NCBI GenBank assembly: GCA_022823185.1
Contig: JAJDXQ010000013.1
Span: forward strand, 62,001-126,000
Direction of reading: 5' to 3'
DNA: 64,000 bases
Source of the DNA: Caldilineaceae bacterium
GTDB lineage: Bacteria > Chloroflexota > Anaerolineae > Caldilineales > Caldilineaceae
The notes beneath the pieces were generated by a model. That model was not told the DNA's origin. It searched no databases and was given only the letters and a program-made list of their open reading frames with translations. Shown here piece after piece: positions 26,349 to 34,689 of this stretch. The translations under genes were made by a program, and so were the position numbers. The stretch's first letter is position 1; the number at the start of each line of letters is the position of its first letter.

Positions 26349-27991
26349 TATGACTGGACAGAAGGTGAGCTCTGGGCAGGAACTGCGGACGGGACCTCGT
26401 CTAACTGGTAGCGAGAAGCGATAGCCTCCGCCAGCAGCTCGGTTGTCTCCTCTATCGTGGCTTTTCGGTGGACCTCGACTCCTAGTCTGGCGTCTTCGCC
26501 CAGGCGCCCGCCTTCAAATATGTTGAATCCGTCGATCACTTTGCCGTCCTGTCGGAGCCGGGTGGCCTCAAGCCCTATTGCCGAAAGCCGGTGACGACCA
26601 CAGGCGTGAACGCACCCGGATACGTTCAGTCGCACCACCTTGTCGCGGTCGGGCAAACGCTCCTCCAGCTTGCGGGCAATGGCCAGCGAGATTCCCTTTG
26701 TGTCGTTGAGCGCAAAGTGGCAGTGATCGATGCCCGTGCAGGTGACCAACCCGCGCATGACGCCCGAGGGCGAGGGGCTCCACGCTTCCAACAGCGGCTC
26801 CTTCAGCAAGGCGTCAACCCTTTCATCGGGTACGTTGGGTATAATCACATTCTGATCGTTGGTCAGACGTATTTCACGGTTGCCGTATCTGTCCGCCAGT
26901 CCGGCAAGATCAAACAGCTGGTCTGCGGTGACGCGGCCGGTGGGCGCCACCATGCCTACGTAACTGAGACCTTCCTGGATCTGTGGGTGGACACCGACAT
27001 GGTCCTGCTCCAGGGGGTCTGGATGACGGTAAAGCTTGCACGCCCCCGCTGACGGCATCCGCTCACCCAGCGCCTTCGTCACTTCGTCCCGGAACCTGTC
27101 AATGCCCCACTCGTCGATCAGATACCACAGACGGGCCTTGCCCCGCACTGCTCGACTGCCGTTGTCGCGGAATACCGTCAAAATTGCGCGACATAGAGCC
27201 GTCACTTGTGAAGGGCGGACAAACATGTCAAGCGGAATGGCAAGATGCGGGTTCCTGCTTCCCATATGTCCGCCAACCACGACGTTGAATCCCGGCGCGG
27301 GCCGGCTTCCAACGTGCCCAATGGCCGGCGTCAGGCCTATGTCGTTGCTCTGCGCGTGCGTGCAATCCAGCCGGCAGCCGTTGATCGAGATGTTGAATTT
27401 TCGCGGAATGTTCTCGAATTCCGGCCCCAGAAGAGAAAGAGCCGTTGCCGTCGTCAGTTGCCGGGTCTCAAGCAGTTCATGACGCGCCAGGCCGGTGAGC
27501 GGACACCCGGTCACATTGCGAAAATTGTCCATGCCTGTCTGCTCGGATCCGAGTCCGACCGACTGCAGTTTCTCTATGATGGGGGGCATGTTTTCAACGG
27601 TTATCCAGCGCAGTTGGATATTCTGGCGCGTCGTGAAGTCGCCCACGCCGCGTCCGAAATCGCGTGAGAGTTCTGCGACAGCCCGCAGTTGAGTGGAGTT
27701 GAGGACTCCGTTCGAGATGCGCATTCGCAACATGAAGTGGCCGGGCGTCTGTTTGCGATAGAAGAAGCCGTGCCACTTGAAGAGGTCGTAATATTCAGGT
27801 GGAATCGAATCGAAACCTTCATCAGCCCAGCGGTAGATGTCATGGATGAGGCTGAGCGGACTTTTCTTGCGTTTCAGCAGCTCAACTTTGTTCAACCTGG
27901 TCTTGCCTCTGCCGTTCGCTTTGCCTCTGCCGTTCGTCGTCGGCGTGTGAGCCGGGGAGGGCCATGTTCCTTCAGCAACTTGCGAATTCAT
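26348..27991 (-). CDS. nirA: Ferredoxin-type nitrite reductase
   Basis: A 547-residue siroheme/[4Fe-4S] enzyme that reduces nitrite to ammonium. Two half-repeats are visible: the first includes GVGDFTTRQNIQLRWIT and NVTGCPLTG, the second the cluster ligands C-x5-C (CTGIDHC) and C-x3-C (SGCVHAC). The length and absence of NADH-binding domains point to a ferredoxin-dependent NirA-like enzyme; a sulfite reductase is possible, but adjacency to nitrate genes decides against it. The ATG at 27991 is chosen from three in-frame starts because GGGAGAAAAGGTG is well placed before it. First gene of the nitrate operon; two palindromes lie upstream. Confidence 0.92.
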   Translation of the reverse strand: MNSQVAEGTWPSPAHTPTTNGRGKANGRGKTRLNKVELLKRKKSPLSLIHDIYRWADEGFDSIPPEYYDLFKWHGFFYRKQTPGHFMLRMRISNGVLNSTQLRAVAELSRDFGRGVGDFTTRQNIQLRWITVENMPPIIEKLQSVGLGSEQTGMDNFRNVTGCPLTGLARHELLETRQLTTATALSLLGPEFENIPRKFNISINGCRLDCTHAQSNDIGLTPAIGHVGSRPAPGFNVVVGGHMGSRNPHLAIPLDMFVRPSQVTALCRAILTVFRDNGSRAVRGKARLWYLIDEWGIDRFRDEVTKALGERMPSAGACKLYRHPDPLEQDHVGVHPQIQEGLSYVGMVAPTGRVTADQLFDLAGLADRYGNREIRLTNDQNVIIPNVPDERVDALLKEPLLEAWSPSPSGVMRGLVTCTGIDHCHFALNDTKGISLAIARKLEERLPDRDKVVRLNVSGCVHACGRHRLSAIGLEATRLRQDGKVIDGFNIFEGGRLGEDARLGVEVHRKATIEETTELLAEAIASRYQLDEVPSAVPAQSSPSVQS

Positions 27992-28096
27992 CACCTTTTC
28001 TCCCATTTCCTTGAAGCGGTTTGCTACACTGGCAAAGCATATTTCAGCGCCATACAAGTTTGAACGGGCAATATGGCCGAAATGAGAGCCAGGATG

Positions 28097-28113
28097 CTGT
28101 GCGAATCGCACAG
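28097..28113. promoter_or_regulatory. Perfect palindrome upstream of nirA, possible operator
   Basis: CTGTGCG-AAT-CGCACAG has perfect 7-base arms and lies 106-122 bases before the nirA start. It has the size and symmetry of a site for a dimeric helix-turn-helix regulator. The regulator is not in the window. Confidence 0.45.
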
Positions 28114-28186
28114 TTTACATCGCGAATTGCGGGTCAAGTCTTGTGCCAGGAACCCGAATTTCAACGCGAAGGCCCAAGTTTTTGTG

Positions 28187-28217
28187 CAAATTGTATAATT
28201 TGTGAAATGGGGCACAA
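28187..28217 (-). promoter_or_regulatory. Candidate promoter and palindrome of the nitrate operon
   Basis: On the minus strand TTGTGC (28212-28217) and TACAAT (28190-28195) are 16 bases apart. The -10 lies inside a second perfect inverted repeat, CAAATT-GTAT-AATTTG (28187-28202), so a bound regulator would occlude or position RNA polymerase. The predicted leader of about 190 bases then contains the 28097-28113 palindrome. Confidence 0.35.
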
Positions 28218-28309
28218 TTGGAGATTGTCCGGCGCGCGGGTAGAGACTTCAGACTGCTCTTCGACAAATGAGGGGCGAATCGGATTTGGATCGGCGCAGT
28301 GAAACCTGG

Positions 28310-28420
28310 GAGATTCTTCGGCTGGAGCTTGGGGTTGGCCTTCAGCGGAACGGTCGACTGGCTTTCGCGGCGGTGGAGAGCGCGAAGTCGGGCGATGGTG
28401 TCGAGTTGAAGGGGAGAAAC
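28310..28420 (+). pseudogene. 3'-end remnant of a Gfo/Idh/MocA oxidoreductase gene
   Basis: Translation gives RLAFAAVESAKSGDGVELKG, which matches the C-terminus of the oxidoreductase at 21267-22322 (RMAFAAVESAKTGESVELRR), with weaker similarity for about 20 codons upstream (WEILRLELG against GEMMLALEG). The rest of the gene is missing and the stop codon is lost. The fragment lies on the opposite side of the nitrate operon from the intact gene. Confidence 0.6.
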
Positions 28421-28492
28421 GTAGCTGGCCCCGAAGTCAAACGATGCGGCGCAAGCCGGTTGGGGCGTAGGGGATGTTGATGGCCAGATGGC

Positions 28493-29065
28493 TCATTTGG
28501 AAGCGCCGTCCGCGAGTTCGGCGCACAGTCGATCGAGCCCAGACAGCAGAACCTGGAAACTTTTCGAACTGTTTCTTTCTCGCGTAAGGAGACCTGCAAT
28601 CGCTTTCGCGCCGCTAACTTTCCGGAAGCCAGGGACGAGCCTCCTTAAGGCCTCGGACGGTTGCTGCACCGCATCCGGAACGCGAAAACGCGCCTTGCGA
28701 CCGATTCCTCGCAGTCTCTCGTTTTCGAAGGCTTCCGCCAGAGCGTCGGGTTCACCGAGATACCAGGCTTCCAATTGCTGACACACAATTCGCACGGGCG
28801 TGTCAGCGCGGCCTGCGTGCCGGCAAGATTGCAGGAGTCTCCTCTTCAGACGCACACAGTCGCCGCCATCGTTGTCTCGCAGGATGACAAAGCGAACGCC
28901 TGGTTCGCGCCACGCTCGCAGCTTGCGGGGGATGCTCTTCTCCAGGTCGCTTTTCCCTTCGTGCGCTAAACATATGAAGGTCAAGTCGGGATACAGACGG
29001 GGCAGCAACCCATTTAGCAGATTCCGGATGGATGCCTCTTCCACCAAGAAATCAACTCTGTTCAA
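28493..29065 (-). CDS. DUF4276-like TOPRIM protein, partner of the AAA ATPase
   Basis: A 190-residue protein with a TOPRIM-like layout: Glu in the first strand (RVDFLVEEAS, E9/E10), then an acidic D-x-D-type motif (ILRDNDGGDC, D64/D66/D69) and QQLEAWYLGEPDAL, a pattern typical of DUF4276. TOPRIM partners of OLD-like ATPases act as nucleases or effectors in several defence systems (compare AriB of PARIS, and AbiL). The start is TTG at 29063-29065, overlapping the ATPase stop (ATTGA) with AAGGAG about ten bases upstream; the 24 open codons before it are Arg-rich and lie inside the ATPase gene. Last gene of the cassette. Confidence 0.75.
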   Translation of the reverse strand: MNRVDFLVEEASIRNLLNGLLPRLYPDLTFICLAHEGKSDLEKSIPRKLRAWREPGVRFVILRDNDGGDCVRLKRRLLQSCRHAGRADTPVRIVCQQLEAWYLGEPDALAEAFENERLRGIGRKARFRVPDAVQQPSEALRRLVPGFRKVSGAKAIAGLLTRERNSSKSFQVLLSGLDRLCAELADGASK

Positions 29066-30273
29066 TGGGGCTGCGCTCCTTCGGCCTCTTCGTGCCGCCA
29101 CAGCAGTCCGGGCAGGTCGAAAACGCCTTGCCTCCAAAGCGAGCCGGGCAGGTCACCTTCATGAATTAGCGCCTGGAGGAGTTCGCTCTCCGATGCGCGG
29201 CGGACTTTGGTGAAACCATCTTCTTTGACCAGCCAACGTATTTCGTCCAGTTCCGCGCCGTTCAGAAAGTCGGGAGAATGGGTCGCCACAAACACTTGGC
29301 CACCCCGCCGGGCATATTCGTGAAACTCCTCAACGAGCTCCCGCATCAGTGCGGGATAGAGTTGATTCTCGGGCTCCTCAACTACCAGCAGCGGATGTGG
29401 ATTTGGATCGTAGAGCAGGACAAGGTAGGCAAACATCTTGACGGTGCCGTCAGATACATAGCGAGCGATGAAAGGATCTCGAAAACTGCCGTCTTGAAAA
29501 CGAAGTACAAGGCGCCCATCCTCCGTGGGCTTCACCTCTACATCGCTCACGCCTGGGATACGTTGGCGCATGGCCCGGAGAACTTTTTTGAACTGCTGTG
29601 GATGATTCTCATAGAGGTATTGCGCGACCACAGCGACGTTGTCGCCGCGCGTGGACAAATGCTCGGCGTAGCCGACCTCAGCGCTAGGCCGCGCGTCGGC
29701 GATATGAAAGTCGGAAATATGCCACTTTTCAATCAGACTGCGAAAGTCCGACGCAACTTTGAACTCACGAAACTGGCCTAACCCCTTTAATGCCAAGGTG
29801 CTGGGATCATCGAGTTTGTATTCCACTTTTTGCTCGACTGCGCCTTCACTTCCGTATTCGGATTCGTTCGTGATTGCCTGTCCCTCGCCCCGACTGAAGT
29901 CCACAAAGTGCCACGGCTTTCCGTATTGCCCACGTCGGTAGCTCAGTAGCTCGCGCTCGACGACGGCGCGGCCACCGTTCTGGTTGACGATCAGTCGATA
30001 CGTCGCCAACCTGCCACCGCTCTCGCGAAACTTTACCAATATCTCAATTGGCCCAACCTGGCCCCGGCTGACCAGTTCTCGATATCCGCCGCGTCTGGCC
30101 ACTGCGGTGGCGACGTTCTGCGTCAACGAATCCTTCAAGAAGGAAAACACGTCAAACAGGTAAGATTTACCCGATCCGTTTGCACCCACCACGATGGTAA
30201 AGCGGTGTAGATTGTTCAACTCAATCTCGCGAAAGCAGCGGTAGTTCTTAATCGCCAGGCTTTCGATCTGCAT
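29062..30273 (-). CDS. OLD/RecF-like AAA (ABC-type) ATPase
   Basis: A 403-residue SMC-like ATPase (AAA_21 type). The opening MQIESLAIKNYRCFREIEL leads into Walker A GANGSGKS (30-37). A signature-like YVSDGTVK (272-279), Walker B LLVVEEPENQ (295-304) and the His-switch THSPDF (331-336) follow. There is no fused TOPRIM domain; that activity appears to be in the overlapping next gene. ATPases of this kind drive anti-phage or overcoming-lysogenisation-type systems. The ATG at 30271-30273 is chosen because the family begins there; a TTG at 30315, overlapping the Uma2 stop codon, is an alternative. The neighbouring AGGAG is too far from the ATG for a clear decision. Confidence 0.85.
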   Translation of the reverse strand: MQIESLAIKNYRCFREIELNNLHRFTIVVGANGSGKSYLFDVFSFLKDSLTQNVATAVARRGGYRELVSRGQVGPIEILVKFRESGGRLATYRLIVNQNGGRAVVERELLSYRRGQYGKPWHFVDFSRGEGQAITNESEYGSEGAVEQKVEYKLDDPSTLALKGLGQFREFKVASDFRSLIEKWHISDFHIADARPSAEVGYAEHLSTRGDNVAVVAQYLYENHPQQFKKVLRAMRQRIPGVSDVEVKPTEDGRLVLRFQDGSFRDPFIARYVSDGTVKMFAYLVLLYDPNPHPLLVVEEPENQLYPALMRELVEEFHEYARRGGQVFVATHSPDFLNGAELDEIRWLVKEDGFTKVRRASESELLQALIHEGDLPGSLWRQGVFDLPGLLWRHEEAEGAQPH

Positions 30274-30311
30274 GGCATCTGGAATTTCTGTTACTCCTGT
30301 GAAACTCCCGT

Positions 30312-30893
30312 TCAAGGTCGGATAGGAAATATCTCGTCCAGATTAGCGGCAAAGCCTTCCAGCATGGGCGAAGTCAGTGTGTGTCCCTCGGTGTAAGTAG
30401 CAGCTTCTGCATAACCATCCTCTCCTAACAACAAAACGGTGATGGTCCTGGCCTCTGGATCGACCAGCCAGTACTCCTGTACACTACATTCTTCGTAGAG
30501 TTGGCGCTTGAGCGTTTCGTCGCGTTCAGCGGTGGAATCGGAGCGGATTTCGACGATCAGGTCAGGCGCGCCCTGGATATTGGCAGTAGTAACTATGCCG
30601 GCCCGTTCTGAAGAGATGAACATCAGGTCGGGCTGGACTACATCGGTTTGGGTAAGAACGACATCGGTGGGGGCGGAGAATACGACTCCAAGATTTGCCT
30701 CTTCAACAAATGAGTCAAGCCGCGTCCCCAGTTTCATGGCAACGTGCTGATGGGCTATGCTCGGGGCCGGCATAGTAGTCAGTGCTCCGTCTAACAGTTC
30801 GTAGCGTTCATCGTCAGAGGTCTGCAGGTAGTCCTCGAATGTGAGTTTGGTCGTCTCAGGACTGCTGCGTGATACCGCTCTCGTTCTAATCAT
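30312..30893 (-). CDS. Uma2-family (PD-(D/E)XK fold) endonuclease-like protein, copy 1
   Basis: A 193-residue Uma2 (DUF820) protein. The conserved opening KLTFEDYLQTSDDERYELLDG, VVQPDLMFIS, APDLIVEIRSDST and the Lys in KRQLYEECSVQEYWLVDPE match the restriction-endonuclease-like fold; the usual VEVLSPST segment here has Arg-Ser-Asp. GGGAGG six bases upstream fixes the ATG. It is the first gene of a three-gene unit: its stop codon touches the possible TTG start of the ATPase. Biochemical function of Uma2 proteins is largely unknown. A clear paralogue is at 36894-37475 and both have the same upstream promoter cassette. Confidence 0.85.
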   Translation of the reverse strand: MIRTRAVSRSSPETTKLTFEDYLQTSDDERYELLDGALTTMPAPSIAHQHVAMKLGTRLDSFVEEANLGVVFSAPTDVVLTQTDVVQPDLMFISSERAGIVTTANIQGAPDLIVEIRSDSTAERDETLKRQLYEECSVQEYWLVDPEARTITVLLLGEDGYAEAATYTEGHTLTSPMLEGFAANLDEIFPIRP

Positions 30894-30940
30894 CGTTGCC
30901 CTCCCGCCAAGACTACATTGACCTGAACAGACGGCCAGTT

Positions 30941-30975
30941 GAACACATGTTCTCGCACTTGTCAGGCTTTGTCAA
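30941..30975 (-). promoter_or_regulatory. Promoter with SOS-like operator upstream of Uma2 copy 1
   Basis: On the minus strand a consensus -35 TTGACA (30970-30975) is followed after 17 bases by GAACAT (30947-30952) as -10. The -10 is half of GAAC-N4-GTTC (30941-30952), the form of the LexA box in Bacillus-type bacteria. The same arrangement with identical spacings precedes the second Uma2 gene. Confidence 0.55.
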
Positions 30976-31090
30976 ATGGGTCTCGCGCGCGTGCATATTC
31001 ATGGAATGCCGGCAGCCGCTTGCCTCGTTTACACGAGAGCGCAGAGTATCGCACGGTGCGGGCAGTCGCGTTTCAAGGGTGGCGGACGCT

Positions 31091-32410
31091 TCAGACCCAG
31101 TGCTTGGCCAGGCCCTCGTCGATGATCGTCTGAATCTCGGTTTCGCCGAATTCAAGGGCCTCGGCCACGGTTCGTCCCTCATTGACAATCAGATGCAGTA
31201 CGTCGTGCAGGACGGCTGCGGCGCGATAGGAAACGGCGCCGTAGCTGCGCTCCCAGGGATTGACCGCAGCGGCCGCGCTGAGACCGGGCGTTTCCAGCAG
31301 CCGGGGATCGGACATCAGGTCGGCGCGTTCCGGCGCGAGCGCGCTCAGCAGGCACAGAGCCCGGTAGGCCTCCTTGCCGCCGTCCTTGTACAGGTACTCC
31401 ATGAACTGCCAGGTTTCGCTTTCGTTTTCGGGGCGGCCGGTCAAGGCAGAGATTGAGGGGACGATGGTCTTGTATCCGAAGAGCGGTTCGGGGCCGCCGG
31501 TTGGGGTTGGCGGGTGCGAGTAGCCAATGCTGGGGTACATGTCGGGATAGGTGTCAGAGAACTCATTTATCGCCCAACTCTGTTCTTCGGTCATGGCGGC
31601 GCGGCCCTTGCCAACGGCTTCGTGGTCGGGAAGGCTGGGATGCCAGACCTGGTGCGTGCGGGCGAGGTCGGCGATGTAGGTGAAGGCATCATGAACTTCG
31701 GGGCTGGTCATCAGAGAGATCTGTTGATCGCCGCTGTTCCGGATCACGTTGCCGCCCAGTTGATAGATCTGGTTGAGGACGGGCCAGTCAAGGGTGAGAG
31801 CGAACCCGGCGCGGGTGATGGCGCCGCTGCCGTCTTTGCGGGTAAGCGCTTTGGCCGCGGCGGTGAAGTCGCTCCAGGTTGTGGGGGGTGACTCAGGATC
31901 GAGGCCGACTTCCTCGAACATGCTCTTGTTGTACATGAGGAGCGCGCAGGTGGAACCGGTGGGCAGGACGTAACGTCCGTTGGTCTCAATATCGAATAGG
32001 GGGTAGGCCTCTTCGAACCAGCTGCGCGGGAAGATGGCCTCCGGGAACGCAAGCAGGAGGTCCTCCTCACGCATCTGGTGCATGGTTAAGAGGTCAGGCA
32101 TATTGAGCATGTTCGGCCCGGCGCCGGCTGCCAGGGCGGAGAGGACTTTCTCCGGATCGCCACCGGCAGTGGAGTCGACGTCAACAGTAATTCCCCCATT
32201 TTGGTCGGCGAATTGGTCGGCTACGCTGCGGTAGTGAGCCATTCGCGTGTCCCACCAGCCCCAGAGCGATAGCTCTACCTGTTCTTCGCTGGGTGAGGCG
32301 ATATCGGGACTGGCTGCAGGCACGGGAACGCAGGCGGCCGCGGCCAGCCCGAAGCCGGCGAAGGCGGCTGTTCTCAGAAACTGACGACGACTTGAGAATT
32401 GCATTTTCAC
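31091..32410 (-). CDS. Sugar ABC transporter substrate-binding lipoprotein (orphan paralogue)
   Basis: A 439-residue family 1 solute-binding protein with a twin-arginine-like leader (SSRRQFLRTAAFAGFG) and lipobox AAAACVP. It is similar along its whole length to the binding protein at 35005-36324, sharing for example LFDIxTNGRYVLPTG, WPVLNQIYQLGGNVI and YSHPPTP. The start is GTG at 32408-32410: AGGAGG lies eight bases before it, whereas the ATG two codons later is too far. It lies downstream of the permease pair with its own 400-base upstream region, so it likely offers an alternative ligand range to the same transporter. Confidence 0.88.
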   Translation of the reverse strand: MKMQFSSRRQFLRTAAFAGFGLAAAACVPVPAASPDIASPSEEQVELSLWGWWDTRMAHYRSVADQFADQNGGITVDVDSTAGGDPEKVLSALAAGAGPNMLNMPDLLTMHQMREEDLLLAFPEAIFPRSWFEEAYPLFDIETNGRYVLPTGSTCALLMYNKSMFEEVGLDPESPPTTWSDFTAAAKALTRKDGSGAITRAGFALTLDWPVLNQIYQLGGNVIRNSGDQQISLMTSPEVHDAFTYIADLARTHQVWHPSLPDHEAVGKGRAAMTEEQSWAINEFSDTYPDMYPSIGYSHPPTPTGGPEPLFGYKTIVPSISALTGRPENESETWQFMEYLYKDGGKEAYRALCLLSALAPERADLMSDPRLLETPGLSAAAAVNPWERSYGAVSYRAAAVLHDVLHLIVNEGRTVAEALEFGETEIQTIIDEGLAKHWV

Positions 32411-32810
32411 GCTATACCCCTCCTTGATTTGCGTTACACAGAGGTGTCTACGCACGAGGACCGCCGTGTACACCTGTTGGGCCGGTAACGACTGTAACCA
32501 GGCAGTGCGACACAGAAAACAGTGTTTGACTTCCTGATTATCGTTCTCGCGCCGATGGTTTCTGCGAATTAACTTCCATTTTGGCTGGAATCCACATTCT
32601 GTGTGCGTGTGGTGTGCGGTCTGCCTGGATTATAAGGGACTGTCAAGGTTACTTTAGCGGACCCTTTATGGTCAAAGCGGTGAATGTTGAGCCCAGTGGG
32701 GCGTTGCGGAGGATTCCCACTGCACAAGGGAAGCCGCTTGCGGCTGACCGTCCGCATCAGCGGTGAGCGGTGGATAACGGCGCGTGGCGGGGGCGGCGAG
32801 GGAGAGCGGC
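32411..32810. other. Intergenic region upstream of the orphan binding-protein gene
   Basis: About 400 bases with no credible gene. On the minus strand there is a TATAAT (32629-32634) with a TTGACA only seven bases before it, so the two cannot form a standard promoter; the TTGACA could be part of a regulator site. No terminator-like hairpin found. Confidence 0.3.
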
Positions 32811-33707
32811 TCAGCCTTTGAGGCCGGTGAGGACGACGCCTTCGATGATGAAGCGCTGGACGGCGATGAAGAGGGCGAGGATGGGGATGATGGCGAGGCT
32901 GGCTCCGGCCATGATGACGCCGTACTGGCTCCAGTATTCACCGACGAAGGTGGCGAGGCCGACGGTGATGACGTATTTGTCCTGGTCGGCGATGACGACG
33001 AGGGGCCAGAGAAAATCGTTCCAGTTCCACATGAAGTAGAAGGCGATGAGGGTGAAGAGGGCAGCCTTGGAGAGAGGAATGATGATGCGGTGGAAGATGT
33101 ACCACTCGCCGGCGCCGTCGATGCGGGCGGCGTCGACCAGTTCGGTGGGGATGGTGTACATGAACTGGCGGAACATGAACATGGCGTAGACGGTGAAGAT
33201 TTCGGGCACGATGAGGGCGGTATAGGTATTGGCCCAGCCGACCTGGACGGTCATGAGGTAGAGGGGGATCAGATAGACCTCGAAGGGGATGATCCAGGTG
33301 CTGAGCAGAATGTAGAAGATGATGTCGCGTCCGCGAAAAACGAATTTGCCGAAGATATAGCCGAGGAGCGCGCTGGTGTAGATGTTGAAGATGGTTTTGA
33401 TGACGCTGACAAAGGTCGTATTCCAGTAGAGGCGGCCCATGTTGGCGCGGTCGAAGACATCGATGTAGTTGGAAATGGTGGGGTTGATGGGAAAGAGGCG
33501 GGGCGGGAATGAGACGGTCTCGGCCTGGGGTTTGAAGGAGGTGCTGACCATCCAGATGAAGGGGACGACCATCAGGATTGCGCCCGCGCCGAGGATGATG
33601 TAGTTGAACAGCGTGCCGCGGCTCAGGCGCCGAATTTCGGTTGCGCCGCGGCGGAGCGCCTGGGTATCGACCTGACTGGGGACGCCAACAAAATCCTGGT
33701 TAGCCAT
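32811..33707 (-). CDS. Carbohydrate ABC transporter permease, MalG type
   Basis: A 298-residue permease with six membrane segments, the first at about residues 34-55 (YIILGAGAILMVVPFIWMVSTS). The EAA loop reads DAARIDGAGEWYIFHRIIIPL and the C-terminus is the usual VLTGLKG. GGAG six bases before the ATG supports the start. It follows the MalF-type permease by 64 bases. It completes a transporter served by binding proteins on both sides (35005-36324 upstream and 31091-32410 downstream). No ATPase in the neighbourhood. Confidence 0.93.
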   Translation of the reverse strand: MANQDFVGVPSQVDTQALRRGATEIRRLSRGTLFNYIILGAGAILMVVPFIWMVSTSFKPQAETVSFPPRLFPINPTISNYIDVFDRANMGRLYWNTTFVSVIKTIFNIYTSALLGYIFGKFVFRGRDIIFYILLSTWIIPFEVYLIPLYLMTVQVGWANTYTALIVPEIFTVYAMFMFRQFMYTIPTELVDAARIDGAGEWYIFHRIIIPLSKAALFTLIAFYFMWNWNDFLWPLVVIADQDKYVITVGLATFVGEYWSQYGVIMAGASLAIIPILALFIAVQRFIIEGVVLTGLKG

Positions 33708-33771
33708 GCGTTACTCCAAGAAAGGATCGAGTGCTGGAAGGAGGCATGAAAAGGTCGGGCATGGAAGGGCC

Positions 33772-34689
33772 TCACAGCTCCCAGTCGATCCGCTGCAGTT
33801 TGAACTGTACCAGGGTCAGGACCAGGACGATCGCGAAGAGGACGAAGGACATGCTGGCAGCCTGGCCCATGAACAGGCGCTCGAAGGCGTAATCGTAGAT
33901 ATGGAGCGCGAGAACCCTGGTCGAATCCAGTGGGCCGCCGCCGGTCATCATGTAGATGGCCTGGAAGCCGCCGCTGAAGCCGCCGATGACGCCGGTGATG
34001 AGGACGAAGGAGACGACCGGTTTGAGCAGTGGAAGCGTGATTTTGAGGGCGAGCTGAAGGCTGTTGGCGCCGTCGATTTCGGCGGACTCGTAGTAGTCGC
34101 GGGGGATGCCTCTCAGGCCGGCGAGATAGATGATGACGGTGAAGCCGAGGCCGGCCCAGATTCCCATGACGATGACGCTGGGCATGGCCCAGGTGGTGGA
34201 CTGAAGCCACGGGACGGGCGGGATGCCAAGCATGAGGAGGAGCTGGTTGAGCAGGCCGAAACGAGTCTGCAGCATCCATTTCCAGATGGTGGCGCTGGCG
34301 ATGACAGAGGTCATGACGGGGAGGAAGTAGATGAGACGCAGGAGGATGCTGCCGCGCTTGATGGGATTGAGGATGAGAGCGACGATGAGAGCAAAGAGCG
34401 CGCCGAGGAAGGTGCCGGCAAAGGTGCGGTACATGGTGTTCCACATGACCTTGTAGAATAGCGAATCCTTGGCCAGCAGGGCGTAGTTGTCGAGACCGAC
34501 AAAGGGGGAGACGTTGCCGAAGAGGCTCCATTCGTGGAGGCTGATGAAGAAGGCGAAGAAGATGGGGTAGAACTTGACGATCAGGTAGAAGAGGATGGTG
34601 GGCACGAGGGCGATAATGATGAATCGGTGCTCGGCGGCGCGCAGCGTGGAGCCGCGTCCGGTGAGTTTTTGCACGATGGTTTGGATCAT
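33772..34689 (-). CDS. Carbohydrate ABC transporter permease, MalF type
   Basis: A 305-residue permease. The first membrane helix is at about residues 22-45 (FIIIALVPTILFYLIVKFYPIFFAFFIS), the EAA loop is ESAEIDGANSLQLALKITLPLL and the conserved YMMTGGGP loop follows. The ATG at 34687-34689 has GGGAG eight bases upstream; a GTG five codons earlier is possible. A 315-base gap with a perfect stem-loop separates it from the binding-protein gene, more than in the other operons, but strand and order support one transcript. Confidence 0.92.
   Translation of the reverse strand: MIQTIVQKLTGRGSTLRAAEHRFIIIALVPTILFYLIVKFYPIFFAFFISLHEWSLFGNVSPFVGLDNYALLAKDSLFYKVMWNTMYRTFAGTFLGALFALIVALILNPIKRGSILLRLIYFLPVMTSVIASATIWKWMLQTRFGLLNQLLLMLGIPPVPWLQSTTWAMPSVIVMGIWAGLGFTVIIYLAGLRGIPRDYYESAEIDGANSLQLALKITLPLLKPVVSFVLITGVIGGFSGGFQAIYMMTGGGPLDSTRVLALHIYDYAFERLFMGQAASMSFVLFAIVLVLTLVQFKLQRIDWEL

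Noticed and set aside
32629..32660. TTGACA and TATAAT pair as promoter of the orphan binding-protein gene
   Set aside because: The two hexamers are only seven bases apart, far too close to work together.
32784..34461. Long acidic plus-strand frames (Asp/Glu/Gly-rich) opposite the second permease pair
   Set aside because: They are reverse complements of hydrophobic permease sequences, which typically yield such acidic shadow frames.
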